64,000 nt of DNA from Heterocephalus glaber. Taxonomy: Eukaryota; Chordata; Mammalia; Rodentia; Bathyergidae. The DNA lies in NCBI RefSeq assembly GCF_000247695.1, contig NW_004624734.1, positions 31,155,130-31,219,129 of the forward strand. The letters run 5' to 3'. A program made the position numbers and the translations under genes. The notes below the pieces were generated by a model. It searched no databases and was not told the origin of the DNA. It saw only the letters and a program-made list of their open reading frames with translations. Shown here one piece after another: positions 36,493-46,470 of this stretch. Within the stretch, counting starts at the first letter, position 1, and each line of letters opens with the position of its first letter.

Positions 36493-37114
36493 ATTTTTTA
36501 CAGCTATGTCCTGCTGGGGCTAATTGAAAACTCTCCTTTAAAGCAGTCTGAGTTCAAAGCATGCTGAAAATGAATAGGAGACCTGGCACTAATTGGCACT
36601 AGCCCTAAAAGCCCAACATAACCACAGGCCAAATGCATCTGATGGAGACTTTGCCAAAAGTTTTTCAGTAATCAGGCTGGATTGAAACAGATTTGGGGGT
36701 TGCTTTTCTAGTCACACATGTTTTAATGTTTATTTATTTAATTTTTATTTTTCTCTAAAGCTAAAAGATGTTTTTTATAAACAGAATTGGTTTAACAACT
36801 GCTAAAATACATGTTAGAAATTGGGCAGCCAAATACATAATTGCATAATATATAATCCACCCAACTTCTCTAGGTCTAACCATATTTTTTAAACAAAGGA
36901 AACTATATATTCTGGTTTGCTTTCTACTGTTCAATATATCTTTATAAAGAAAGAAATCATCTACATTTATTGAAAATTCCATTATTCAATAAACATTTGC
37001 TAAGCACCTGTTCTTGAGTAGGATGGAGTCTATAAAGAAAATTAAGCAACTTCACCATAAGAGACTCCAACTCTAAAAGAAAGAATATAACAGATGCAGG
37101 TCACAGTAGTGGCT
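36493..37114. other. Unassigned intronic DNA
   Basis: AT-rich. No repeat or gene recognised. Confidence 0.35.
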
Positions 37115-37800
37115 CCTGGTGAACAGGCACTTTTCACGAGCCAGGCATTACACTAGACTCTTCATGAATATGGGGGGCAGAACAATGGTCTCCCAAAGAT
37201 GTTTGGTTTCTTCTTCCAATAATGCTTTGTTATATGACAAGAAAGAAAGGGTTGTGATGGAGTTTTAAAGCTGATAATATGCTAACCTTAAACTAAGATT
37301 AGTCTGCATTATCCGATGGACTTGGTATTATCACAATGGGTACTTAATTGGGGAGGGAGAGAGGCAGAAGAGCTGGCTGGCAGCATGAGAAAGACCATGC
37401 TGACTGGTCATTGCTGGCTTTGAAATGGAAGGGCCAATGAGCCAAGGACTCCAGGCAGATCCCAGAAGCTGAAGAAAGTAGGAAAGTGAAATCTTCCCCA
37501 GATCTCTAGAGAGCAACTCAATCCTGATATTTTAGCCCTTTAAGACTCATGTCAGATTTCTAACTTCTAAAAATTCATGTTGTTTAAGCCACTAATTTTG
37601 TAGTGCTTTGTCACCACAGCAATAGGAAGCTAATACAATGAACATTATCCATCCTTCCCTCACTCCACTCAGGGACACAGATGCTGTGGCCTCCATTGGA
37701 TAAAGCAGGGAACTGAGAACCCGAGAGCTTAAATTACTAGTCCAGGATCACAGTGGCAGATCCAGAGTCTAACTGCAGTCTGTCTGCATCCAGACCTGTG
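37115..37800 (-). mobile_element. MIR SINE split by an LTR
   Basis: The outer flanks read as one reverse MIR: 'tttcacgagccaggcattacactagact' on the left, 'agggaactgagaacccgaga' and 'tccaggatcacagtggcaga' on the right, with the LTR between them. Confidence 0.6.
37170..37637 (+). mobile_element. MLT1-type MaLR LTR
   Basis: 'aacaatggtctcccaaagat', 'cattgctggctttgaaatgg', 'gggccaatgagccaaggact', 'tgttgtttaagccactaatt' and 'caccacagcaataggaagctaataca': MaLR 3' end complete. Confidence 0.85.
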
Positions 37801-38086
37801 CTGAGGCTGCCCCTACTCAGCTGGAACTCAAAGCAGATGGGAACATACACTGGAGAGCACAGCACAGCACGGGAGAAGAAAAGCACAGGAAGCCAAAAGG
37901 ATTTAGCCAGGGGCAAGTCTTGAAGGACTTGGAGGCAGCAACTGAACCTATCAGTGATGAACAGGATTTTGATAGAAACAAGAGCAAAGGAAAGCTCAGG
38001 ACATGTAAGATGGCTCAGAGCACCCGAGGTCTGGGGCAGATGAAGGAGCCATGGGCAGAAAAGTCTGGGCACATTGGCCAGAGTTT

Positions 38087-38272
38087 GGGGCTGTCCATAT
38101 GGGAGCCACTGGCCACATGTTGCTATTAATATTTATATTTAAATTAACTAAAATTAAATAAAATTTAAAATTCAGTTTCTAGTTACAATCACCACATTTC
38201 AAGTGTTTCATAACCACGTGGAGTTCTGATCCAACTTTATATCTTTGCAAAAAGTTCTATTAGGAAGCACAA
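38087..38272 (-). mobile_element. MER3 (hAT-Charlie) DNA transposon
   Basis: Reads as the reverse MER3 consensus: 'ggggctgtccatatgggagc', 'cactggccacatgttgctat', the ATTTAAATTAAC/AAATTAAATAAA core, 'cacatttcaagtgtttcata', 'aaaagttctattaggaagca'. Confidence 0.85.
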
Positions 38273-39949
38273 GTGTCATTGTTTTTGACCTAGCCAGTGG
38301 CATAGGGACCCTGAAGGAGAGACTTACATCCTTTAATAAGAACGCTCCCCTTATTCTCTCGCTTACTACCTAATTTTATGTCCTCTTCCCCAGGGCTTTG
38401 TAGAACTTTTCAAAAACAAATGCACAATAAACATCCACAAAAATTACTTAGAACTCACAGCACTGTTTCAGGGATGCTTATGTAGTCCTAAAAATAGACC
38501 ATTCTGGGAACCAGGTTCAGTTTTTCTCCACTGTCACTATTTTACAAATCAAACCTTGTAGAAGCTAATCTATGCTGTAGTATAAAGTGGCTTTTAGGGA
38601 AGGACAAAGCTGCTCACAAGCACAGGGTATTGGTCAGATTTCAATATATCTGTCACGGTACCTCACGGGACCTCACCTAGTCCTGATCCTCTTGACGGGG
38701 AGACAGGCTCCACAGAAACCAGGCTGCCCTGCTTTGGCTCAAAAAAGGGGAGGCTGAGATCAACCAAGTCAATGTCTGGAAGGACACAGAACTCCACACC
38801 TAACAAGCTTAGGTGGTGGCTAAAGGTAAGGTTATTTTGGGAACTAGCAACTGAACTCTGAATAACATCAGATGTAAAGCAAAACCCAATTAGTTGCTAT
38901 AAGGACCCAGGTTGCTTTGGGTCTTTATAAAAACGACTGGAAGTATTCATGGGGATCCAATTCTCCTATCCCCTCGGTGACTCATGGCTGTGAAGAGCAC
39001 ATACTGTGTACAATTGAAACTCTGTTTGGCAGGCCTCACCAGCAACTATGATCGATTTCCCATCAGCAACTCAACCCTTGTCCTCTCCCAAACAGCTCTG
39101 CAGTGACAAACACAGAAAGAGGGGGCCCTCAGCACTGACATTCCCTGCCACTAGTGGCAATGCCAGAACTTGGCTGCTGAAACAATAAATCTTTATGTGG
39201 TCTGGAGAGAAAGGGTGCCCTGTACCTGCTAAGGAGGGCCATGCACCCACCCCCAGTCCCTGCAAAGGGGGAGGGGAAAGGAGGTAGGGATGATGACAGG
39301 CATCAACTAGAAACAGGCCTCCCTGCCCCCACTACTACCTCCACCCCCACTGGTAAATCAGGCTTTGGAGCCGCATCTGGTAGTGAATGGGTCTACATGC
39401 CAGCTAGGGGTTCAGATGCACAGGGCAGACCCCCTGAGTAAGGATTGGGAAGATTGCCCACTGCCAGCTGGGCTGAGGCTAGCTGATGTCCATATTTATG
39501 CCAGGGCCTGGGCCTGCTCTGAGTCTGATTGGCCAATAATTGAAACAAAAGCTAATAATCATTCCCCAATGGAGTATTTTAGATTAGGGCCACATACACA
39601 TCTGGAAAGGGGGAGGGGGAAGCAGAAGGAGGCAAGGAAAGAGTGCCCAACTCCAGGAATTTGTGCTTGGCCTCAGGTGCAAAGAATTGAATTAACTGTA
39701 ATCCTTGGTTCCCGACACATCCAACATTGATTTATTCAGAGTCCACTTTTACTTTTTATTTAATCAGCTATTAGGCTTTTAATAATGGCCAAATACCTTC
39801 AAAGGCATCTTCCCGCTCCCACTAAAGGGAAAGTATTGACACTAACCCACACTAACCATCTTGTTTCCCCTCCAGTCTGACTTCCTGCCTCAACCTGACT
39901 TCACACGAGTCAGGAGCCATCGTTACTTCGATTTTCTTATCATATCATT
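38273..39949. other. Largely repeat-free intronic DNA
   Basis: No clear transposon. The stretch 39500-39830 has homeodomain-type AT-rich motifs (TAATAATCATT, ATTGATTTATT, TTTAATCAGC) and no repeat signature, so it could be a regulatory block. Confidence 0.3.
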
Positions 39950-40345
39950 TTATTGTAGCTATATGTATTCCTAAAAGTTTTCTTAATTATAGTTATTTTT
40001 AAGTTTACATAGGATTTCATGCTGTATCTTTTGGTAAATTTCTTGTATTTAACATTTTATTCATCCCTAGTCTTGCATGTCACTTGTTTATTTATGTGGG
40101 CTGAGTATAATTTTTCACTTTGTAAACTCATCAGTTTACTCTTCTTCCCTCTGACTGCTGAGAATTTGGGCTTCTCCCAATCTGTGGTATCATGAACATA
40201 GTCACACGTGTCTCCTGTAGGCTGTAAGTTCCTCTTGGGCTCACATATCTAGGAGTGAAATCATTGGGCCATAAGAAAGGTAAGTGTACAACTTCAAGAA
40301 ATGAGTTGATATTGAAGAGTTCTCCATTTTGATTGCATTGCCTAT
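39950..40345 (-). mobile_element. Old L1/HAL1 fragment
   Basis: Reverse ORF2-end phrases: 'tttgggcttctcccaatctgtggtatcatgaac', 'tatctaggagtgaaatcatt', 'gggccataagaaaggtaagt'. Heavily decayed. Confidence 0.6.
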
Positions 40346-42879
40346 AGATTCCAAGATGATTGTTTCCTCTTCCTAGCTTCCTTTGTTTTGTTTCTCTAAT
40401 TTCACATCACTCTACAAAAATGTTTAAATCAGGTTCTTGGCCTAACATCTAAGCAGCATCTCAGATAAATCCCTCCATGTGAGAAAGAAAAGTTCTTGTC
40501 AGGCGCACAGATTATAGGAAGTGCATCTAAGCAGAGCAAGGACCCACCCTGGCCCAGATACTGGACCAGGCTAGTCCAGTGGAGAGAAAAAGCCTAGAAG
40601 CTGCTTTGCTTTTGGCAAACACACAATATGTAAAGGAACTGAGGAAGAGCTAAAGACAGTTTCCCCATTCAAAGGGAAAGTCCTCCCCAATCTTCCCATA
40701 ACCAACACATGTACTAATTTTTAAACAAAGAATAAAAGCCTAAAAACAGAAAGCCCAGCACATAAGCAACTAATTTCAGGGCTCCAAGCTGGCCATCACT
40801 ATGCAGTCCAATTTATCTCATTAAATATGAACAGGATATGAGTAAGATCTCTACTTTGCCCTCAAAAGGTCTGCAAGTTTGCTCATGTAATAAGCCAGGA
40901 TTAAGCATGAAGAAGCCAAGAGGTAACTGTACTGAGAAGATGAAGATGCTGGCCTGACAGTACGATGTTCACTGTAGAAAGATTAGAAGGTAGAATTAAA
41001 GAGGACAGAATATAGAAGTTGTTCAAATGAGAGATTTATGGGTTCTAATCAAACATTAAAAATGGAAGAAGAGTTCTTAGAGAGCAATGTTGGAGCTGGG
41101 CTTGACAATGAATCAAGTAACCAAGAGCAGAGAGAACAAAGAAAGAATATACCGAAAACAATTGTGAAATCGATTTCTAACTCAGATCTCTCTATCTCCT
41201 TGTTTTCTATTTCTCAGACTCCTTAAATCTTTATTTCCTGCCCCTGGTCATGGTAAAGATTAAGAAGTGGAACCTGTGGATCACCATTACAGGTCATTCC
41301 ACAAAGACCAAGAGAGTCAATCCCTACCCTACCCTAGTACTGGGGATGCATGGATGGACAAGATGGGCTCAGTCCCTGCCCTCACCCTGCTCCCTGTCTT
41401 CAAGGGCAGACAGAGGATTAAACAAAGACAGGCAGTCGACTTGGCCTGACCATTAGCCAGACTGCATCTGCCCAGGAGAGCCCCTCCCCCACAGCATCTC
41501 TCCTAAAATATTTTCAGCAAATTGTGCAGGATTAAAGAAATGGCTGCCTGCTCTGTAATTAAAAGAATCCTGACCAGCATCCCAGGTAGCCAAGCAGCTG
41601 CTCAGAGCTAAAAGACCCCAAAATCAGGTGCTTCCTACATAATAGCCTCTCGTCTGATACTTGATAGCTGCTGGTTTCCAGAGTCAAACAAATGTCAGGA
41701 ATTTTATGAAGGAAGGCAGGAAGCAAAAAAGGGGGCAAGGATTGGGGTCTAGGCCTCAGGGGAGCTCAATTAGTGAGCCAGATAAAGTTAAACGAAGAGA
41801 GCATGTTCTTGGTTTCCTAGAAAGCCATCTGGAAAAGATGCCAATCTTTAAGCCTCTGTCACTCAAAAGATTAACAGAAGAGACCTAGAGGTGCCCAAAG
41901 GGAATTCTGCAACAAGCCAGATGTTTCTGCTCTTCCTCTAATGCTATCGCTCTCAACCACAGCCATACTTCTGGGCCCCCAATAAGCCACCGAAGAGATC
42001 TAGAGTCTTTTGAGATAGACAGAAGCTCAAATATTACTCTTTATTGACATGGACAGTGAAAAAATACTTTCTCTGCAGACCTGTCTGGCGCATCTGGGTT
42101 CAGGGTTTTCTGGCTGAGTCATCTGTTCCTTTAACAGGAATGGCATCACTTGCTGGCCAAACACTCCCTGCAGCTGCTGGATGGTGTAGAAAGTCCACAG
42201 TCTTTAAGCCCACTTAAACTAGGATTTGGCTTCTAGAGCCACTAAGGCACCATGAGTGATTCAAACAAGTCCCCATTAGTCTCCCTGAGCTTCGTTTCCT
42301 CTTCCACAAAATGCCACCAAAAAAAAAATCTCTCTTCTTACTCTTGTAAGCACAAGAGGTCAGTATAATGACCAGGCCAAATGTGCATATATGGTAGCTC
42401 TTATTGTCACCTGTAAGTGTACGTGACAATGAGGCAACCACATGCTCAAGATAGCAGCTTCCTCTTCATACTTTCTCAACACACGTGTCTGCTCATGTGT
42501 TTGCATGTGTGTTTGACAGAGAGAAAGACCAAAAGAAAGAATGAAGAAAAGAGAAAGATGTAGCTGGGTTATACACAAACCTGTTTAAAGTTCCTACTTC
42601 TGCTCTACCATGTCTATGAAATTAATAAACTAAAGAAGGTGGAGGGAAACCTTAACCAAAGATTCTGTTTTTCCCTAAGGTCCCTAGCTTACCCCTAAGA
42701 GTTGCTTCCTCCAATTTCAGGAGGCAGGGAAGGAGAGCCATATGGCTTGAGACGTTAGACATGCCCGGCAGCAAACGAGTCCCCCACCATTTGTCGGAGG
42801 GCCTCTCTCCTTTCGACCCTCCTGTGGGCGGGCATCCAGATTTCAGTCGGGGTGCTCTGGTCTGCATCTCTGTCTTGAC
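40346..42879. other. Repeat-poor intronic DNA
   Basis: Apart from a weak MIR at about 42225-42320 ('gcttctagagccactaaggc', 'ctgagcttcgtttcctcttc'), no repeat is recognised. The stretch 41450-41620 looks of balanced complexity. Function unknown. Confidence 0.35.
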
Positions 42880-43480
42880 TGTTCCTAATTATTGGAGGGA
42901 ACGCTATGGCTCGCCTGACCTCAGAGTTTAAGAGCTCCGAGTCCTAATATCAAACCAAGCAGCTTCATTTAAAAGGCATCCTCATCTGCATCCATAAAAG
43001 TCACTCCCAGAGCCCTGACTTGCCCCAGCTCTGGGAATGCCTGCTGTCCAGGATTTATAACACACCCTGGATCTAATCTGCCGCACTTTAACTGCTGCTG
43101 TTGCACATCTGGTCATAAAAGCAAGGGCTGGCCCAACACGGGGACAAACACTTTTCTTTCCTAAATGGCTGCAAACCTGATCTCACAGCGATAGCTGGGA
43201 TCCGATGTAATCAGTTCAGCATCTGAGCAGTCACGAATCTTGGCAGTCATTAAGCCTCGCCAGTCTTTGCAAGGCTATTCCTCCACATACAACAGCTATA
43301 AAGATGATTCTCATACATCGAAATCTACAAATAAAGAAACTACGATGGGAGCAGGTGGTAATGAGGCTAAAGCTAGCCATCCAGGAAATTGGCCAGATAG
43401 ATATCCAGGAAGGACAGCACAGGTTGGCTGAGGAGGCCACCTGGTTTTCACAAATACCCTACTTACCTTCAGGGGGACTG
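42880..43480. other. Repeat-free block near the SMOC1 promoter, candidate enhancer
   Basis: No recognisable SINE, LINE, LTR or DNA transposon is visible. The text is of balanced complexity, with motifs such as CATCTG (E-box), TCATAAAA (HOX/CDX-like), TTTATAA, and GCACTTTAA. It lies 1-1.6 kb inside intron 1. Absence of repeats beside a developmental gene's promoter is the only support; conservation could not be tested. Confidence 0.3.
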
Positions 43481-44329
43481 GGCAAGCAGGTATCCTGAGA
43501 GCCTAACCTACGAGGATGCTCAGCCAGAGATGGCCTGGATTAAGTTTGGCCAGGTGAACCACTAGGTGGTTTAATTTTAAGGCTGCGAAATTCTTTATTA
43601 GACCAATTGGAGGGCGTTGGGGAGAGCAATAACCTAGACCAGAAATAAACACAACCTCGTAGGTTCCAGGAGATTTTACAATGCCCTGGACAGCCTGTCC
43701 TGTGCACAGAATTGGCAAGTTTCATGTCGTTCAGAAACTCCAATCAGACCAAGGTTCAACAAATAATTCAACTTCCCAGCACCAGACCCAGGGGAAGAGA
43801 CCCTCGAACCCCGTGCAGCTCTTCGCCAGCTCTCCGTAGCCCCCCACCTCTGCCCCTCCTCCAGGGCCGTGCAGGCAGGAGAGAACATTAAAATTATCTG
43901 CTGCAGGTTTTACGAGCAGCGATCGCTTTTTAAAACAACAACAACAACACAAGGTCCTTGTGTGGCTCGAGGGTAACCTAAAACTCTCCAGGCAGAGCTG
44001 CCCCCCCCCGCCCCCAGCCCTCTGCCAAGAACGCCACCGCGCTGGGACGGGCGCAGCTTAAGACCACAGGGAAGCCCGACTTCAGTGAGCTTCCCTGCTT
44101 CCCTAGGACGCAGGAGGGCACCTTTGAGGGTCCCGGAGCAAAATGTCGTGGGAGAAGAAATTGGGAAAGAAAATTCACCAGTGACAGCTGGGGGAGAGGG
44201 CTGGTGTTGCAGAAAAGGGAGGGGGGCAATGGGAGAGATTTTGTTTCAACAACTTCTCCACGAAGCCCGCAGGGGACTGGCTAGTAGCTGGGGAGGCAGT
44301 GATCTGACACCTCCCTTCCCCCTCCTCCC
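43481..44329. other. Intron 1 next to the CpG island
   Basis: GC content rises toward the island. No repeats other than a short (AAC)n at 43936-43950 and the C-rich tract. No gene seen. Confidence 0.4.
44001..44017. repeat. C-rich tract (G-run on the SMOC1 sense strand)
   Basis: Nine consecutive C, a G, then five more C. On the SMOC1 sense strand this is a G-run about 400 bp into intron 1. It is length-variable by nature. Confidence 0.7.
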
Positions 44330-44394
44330 ACGCCCCGAGAGGAGCCACCCGGCGACCTCGTCTCCCTCTGCAGGTGGGCGCGCGTCTGGGGCGC

Positions 44395-44400
44395 ACTTAC
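44395..44400 (-). promoter_or_regulatory. 5' splice donor of SMOC1 exon 1
   Basis: Read on the minus strand, the exon ends CCCAGG and the intron begins GTAAGT, a near-perfect U1 match. The placement reproduces the expected 33-codon first exon in phase 0. Confidence 0.92.
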
Positions 44401-44657
44401 CCTGGGGCCGGTGGTGCGGTGGCCGCGAGCCAGGGACAGCTGCACCAACACGAGCAGCAAGTGGGGCGTGAGCAGGCGGACGCAGCGCGCGGGGAGCATG
44501 GTGCCAGCCGGGCTGGGGTCGCGGGCGGGCCGGGGCGCACGTCGCGCCTGCCTTCCTGCCTGGCTTGGCTCGGGGGGCCCTCGCGGCAGCGGGGAGCAGG
44601 CGGTGGGTCTGCGGCGGCGGCTGGCTGGCGGAGGCTGCGGCTAGACGACACGGTCAT
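44397..44657 (-). other. Overlapping upstream ORF in the SMOC1 leader
   Basis: An ATG at 44657 opens a frame that stays open past the SMOC1 ATG, 158 nt downstream and in a different frame (+2), and continues to the end of exon 1. After splicing it would run into exon 2, so its true stop is unknown. Its context is weak (T at -3, A at +4). The peptide is Arg/Pro/Ala-rich, as expected from GC-rich DNA. It may act as a translational brake on SMOC1, but I do not call it a protein gene. Confidence 0.5.
44401..44499 (-). CDS. SMOC1: SMOC1 coding exon 1 (signal peptide exon)
   Basis: SMOC1 is a secreted, calcium-binding matricellular glycoprotein of the SPARC/BM-40 family. It acts at basement membranes and modulates BMP signalling, with roles in eye and limb development. 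This exon encodes its 33 N-terminal residues. The protein begins MLPARCVRLL, followed by a hydrophobic core (LLLVLVQLSLA, about residues 14-24) and then RGHRTTGPR, a classic secretory signal peptide with likely cleavage around residue 25. Length and sequence match the human exon as I remember it, with about two substitutions (Val7 for Ala, Leu23 for Pro). The ATG at 44499-44497 has A at -3, a good initiation context. The exon ends in a complete AGG codon (phase 0), directly followed by GTAAGT at 44400-44395. The frame stays open into the intron, but those codons are not part of the protein. The follistatin-like, thyroglobulin and EF-hand domains lie in later exons outside the window. Confidence 0.93.
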
Positions 44658-44750
44658 GCAAGGCGACGGCCAGGAGCTGGAGCGCGAGCGAGTGCTCTGC
44701 GCGGCGTCCGCTGCGCTCGGCCGGGCCGCGGGGCAGCAGGTTGGACGCCG
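44500..44750 (-). other. SMOC1: SMOC1 5' untranslated region (predicted)
   Basis: This GC-rich leader lies between the ATG and the inferred start site, placed about 30 bp downstream of the TATA-like box at 44775-44781. That gives a leader of roughly 250 nt. It contains one upstream ATG (44657-44655) and many GGC/CGC runs likely to fold strongly. The right boundary is inferred from the TATA position and could be wrong by tens of bases, or several start sites may be used, as is common in CpG islands. Confidence 0.65.
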
Positions 44751-44763
44751 GAGTCTGGGCCAT

Positions 44764-44781
44764 GGGAATTCCCGTTATAAA
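44764..44781 (-). promoter_or_regulatory. SMOC1 core promoter: TATA-like box plus kappaB-like palindrome
   Basis: Plus-strand 44775-44781 reads TTATAAA, which on the minus strand gives TTTATAA containing TATAA. It lies about 280 bp upstream of the SMOC1 ATG. Directly downstream in the direction of transcription is GGGAATTCCC (44764-44773), a perfect 10-bp palindrome fitting the NF-kappaB consensus GGGRNNYYCC. Both are visible in the sequence. Use as a TBP or Rel site is inference. Confidence 0.6.
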
Positions 44782-44864
44782 CCCCCGGGAGGGCGGGGCG
44801 GGCCCGGCGCGCCTGACGGACGGGCTGTGCGGCCTGTAGCAGCCGACGCGGTGGCAGGTGAAAG

Positions 44865-44869
44865 CCAAT
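44865..44869 (+). promoter_or_regulatory. CCAAT box upstream of SMOC1
   Basis: GCCAATGGG reads on the plus strand (ATTGG in the direction of transcription), about 90 bp upstream of the TATA-like box and beside GC boxes. This is typical NF-Y spacing in a CpG-island promoter. Confidence 0.5.
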
Positions 44870-44960
44870 GGGAGAGGGGCAAGAGGGGCGGCTCGTGGTC
44901 AGCCCCCACCGGGGAGCGGGAGCGACGCTCTGCTCCGCCCGAGTGGGCTCCTGGAGAGAC

Positions 44961-46074
44961 TGGGATAAAGAGTAATTTTCTCTTGACTCTTCTGTCCGAG
45001 GAAGCCTAACCGAGTTCCAGCAGCCTTAAACCCACCCAAAGGCTCACCTGGCTGGCAAGACAGCCTCACGCCTGTAGTTTTTCGCTCAAGAGTGTGGATT
45101 TGTCAGAACAGCTCCCTGCAAGAGGCAGGGAAAGCACTTCTAGCCCCATTTTCTTCAGATGACAACGCCAGGGTACAGAGGCACTGAGAAATCTATTTCC
45201 CCGCTGCAGCAACACCAAGGGCAACGGGAAAGTCGCCAGGTGACCCACGCAGGGTGTGCTGTGACCCGCGTTGAGAGTGAGGAGTGGGAGCCGTCACTGC
45301 TGTCCCCGAAGTTCCCTGGGTGTAACACCTGAGCTCCACAGCAGCTGCCCCAGGAAGTCTCGAGGGGACAAGGTGAAGAGCCACCCGACTGGACCCAGGT
45401 ATCCTGGCTCCCTACTCCGACCTAGAAGGCCAGAGGACAACTTCTCTGAGCCCTCGCAGCCCTGCGAGGGGGGTCAGAGGGGCCCTGATCCCCTGTGAGG
45501 AGGAGGAAAAGGTACTGATGGGGAGGGGGTAGTCTATGGGCGCAGAGATCCCGGAGATGGGTCCGAAGAGGGACAGATCTCTCCTGGGTGCCTAACTCCA
45601 TGGACAGGAGAGCCATGACTATCTTATATGGAGCACAGCCCGTAGCGCTTTGCTTCCACCGGTGTGGGCCGCTTGCTCCAGGGGGGAGGGATTCTTTTCT
45701 CCAACCAGACTGCAAGCCCAGTGTTCCTTGTCCTCTTCCTTGTCTGGCCTGAGAGATCCTGAAAAAGATTAGCTTTGCTCCCTGGGGCTGCTCTCCTGGG
45801 TTATATGAACAAGCTTCCCATCGACCCCTGCGTTCAGCTCTGTTCACCCCCGCATACTGCCCCAATCAGCCTCCATGCTGCAGCCAATTGCCTTCTAAGC
45901 AGTAAGCCTGGCTGAATGCGCTACTCCCTGCTTAAAGGCTCTGCCCTTCCCACTGTCCTTGCACAAAAGAGCCTAGACTGGGTGCTGGAACAAGAGCTAA
46001 GTACTTGTAGTTCTCCCAACAAACATTTAGAACACCTCCAAAAGAACTGTCATCTTTCCCTACTGGAAATTAGT
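44961..46074. other. SMOC1 proximal 5' flank
   Basis: Moderately GC-rich and free of recognisable repeats. Open frames up to 147 codons have no known domain and are not called. Confidence 0.45.
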
Positions 46075-46275
46075 GCAGTGGTCAGGTGGACTCTATGGGT
46101 CTCGGCAGTTGGGTCTGCCACCTAGTGGTCCAACCTTGAACAAGAATTTACTTGGTACTGAGGTCCAGTTTTTCCTTCTGTAAAATGGGGGTAAAAATTG
46201 TATCCCTCCCATAAATTGTTGCCAGGATTAAAGGAGATGGAGTATGTAAAGCCTTTAGAATGGTCAAGTTAGAAA
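46075..46275 (+). mobile_element. MIR SINE
   Basis: 'ccttctgtaaaatgggggta', 'ttgttgccaggattaaagga', 'gtatgtaaagcctttagaat': the conserved MIR 3' half. Confidence 0.8.
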
Positions 46276-46299
46276 TATCGCCCTCTGGCTTTTGAAGAG

Positions 46300-46470
46300 A
46301 ATACACCAATGCCTCATCTCATTTATCCTCCCAATAATCTTGTAAAGTAGGGCAGACATTCCTGTTTAGAGATACGGCATTGCGTAAGACTGTGACTTGT
46401 CTGGCCTCATTTGGCTGATGAGTGGTAGAGCTGCATTTCCAGGCCAGAGTTTTGAAGTCTAACTCTCCCT
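46300..46470 (-). mobile_element. MIR SINE
   Basis: 'tcatctcatttatcctccca', 'aatcttgtaaagtagggcag', 'gctgatgagtggtagagctg' read as reverse MIR, in opposite orientation to its close neighbour. Confidence 0.78.

Larger units (their letters stand above)
1..44400 (-). other. SMOC1: SMOC1 intron 1 (promoter-proximal part)
   Basis: Exon 1 on the minus strand ends at 44401 and is followed by a consensus donor, so everything to its left is transcribed as intron 1, at least to the next exon. I looked on the minus strand for exon 2, which should open the follistatin-like domain with closely spaced cysteines, and found nothing like it. A first intron longer than 44 kb agrees with my recollection that SMOC1 has a very long first intron. 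The interval is mostly interspersed repeats, listed separately. That it is intronic is an inference from the exon. Confidence 0.85.
44330..44960. promoter_or_regulatory. CpG island at the SMOC1 promoter
   Basis: CpG dinucleotides are dense here (CGCGCG, GGCGGGGCGGG, GCGGCGGCGG and similar) while the rest of the window is CpG-poor. The island spans the start of intron 1, exon 1, the leader and about 200 bp of upstream DNA. GC boxes fit Sp1 at 44791-44801 (GGGCGGGGCGG) and 44883-44890 (GAGGGGCG). The edges are judged by eye. Confidence 0.85.

Noticed and set aside
1..44394. SMOC1 exon 2 on the minus strand
   Set aside because: I scanned for a cysteine-rich follistatin-like coding segment behind an AG acceptor and found none.
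44374..45009. 211-codon plus-strand open frame in the CpG island
   Set aside because: GC-rich DNA has few stops. The protein is Gly/Arg/Ala-rich with no domain and is antisense to SMOC1 exon 1.
45422..45865. 147-codon minus-strand open frame just upstream of SMOC1
   Set aside because: No recognisable domain or family. Length is within chance for moderately GC-rich DNA.
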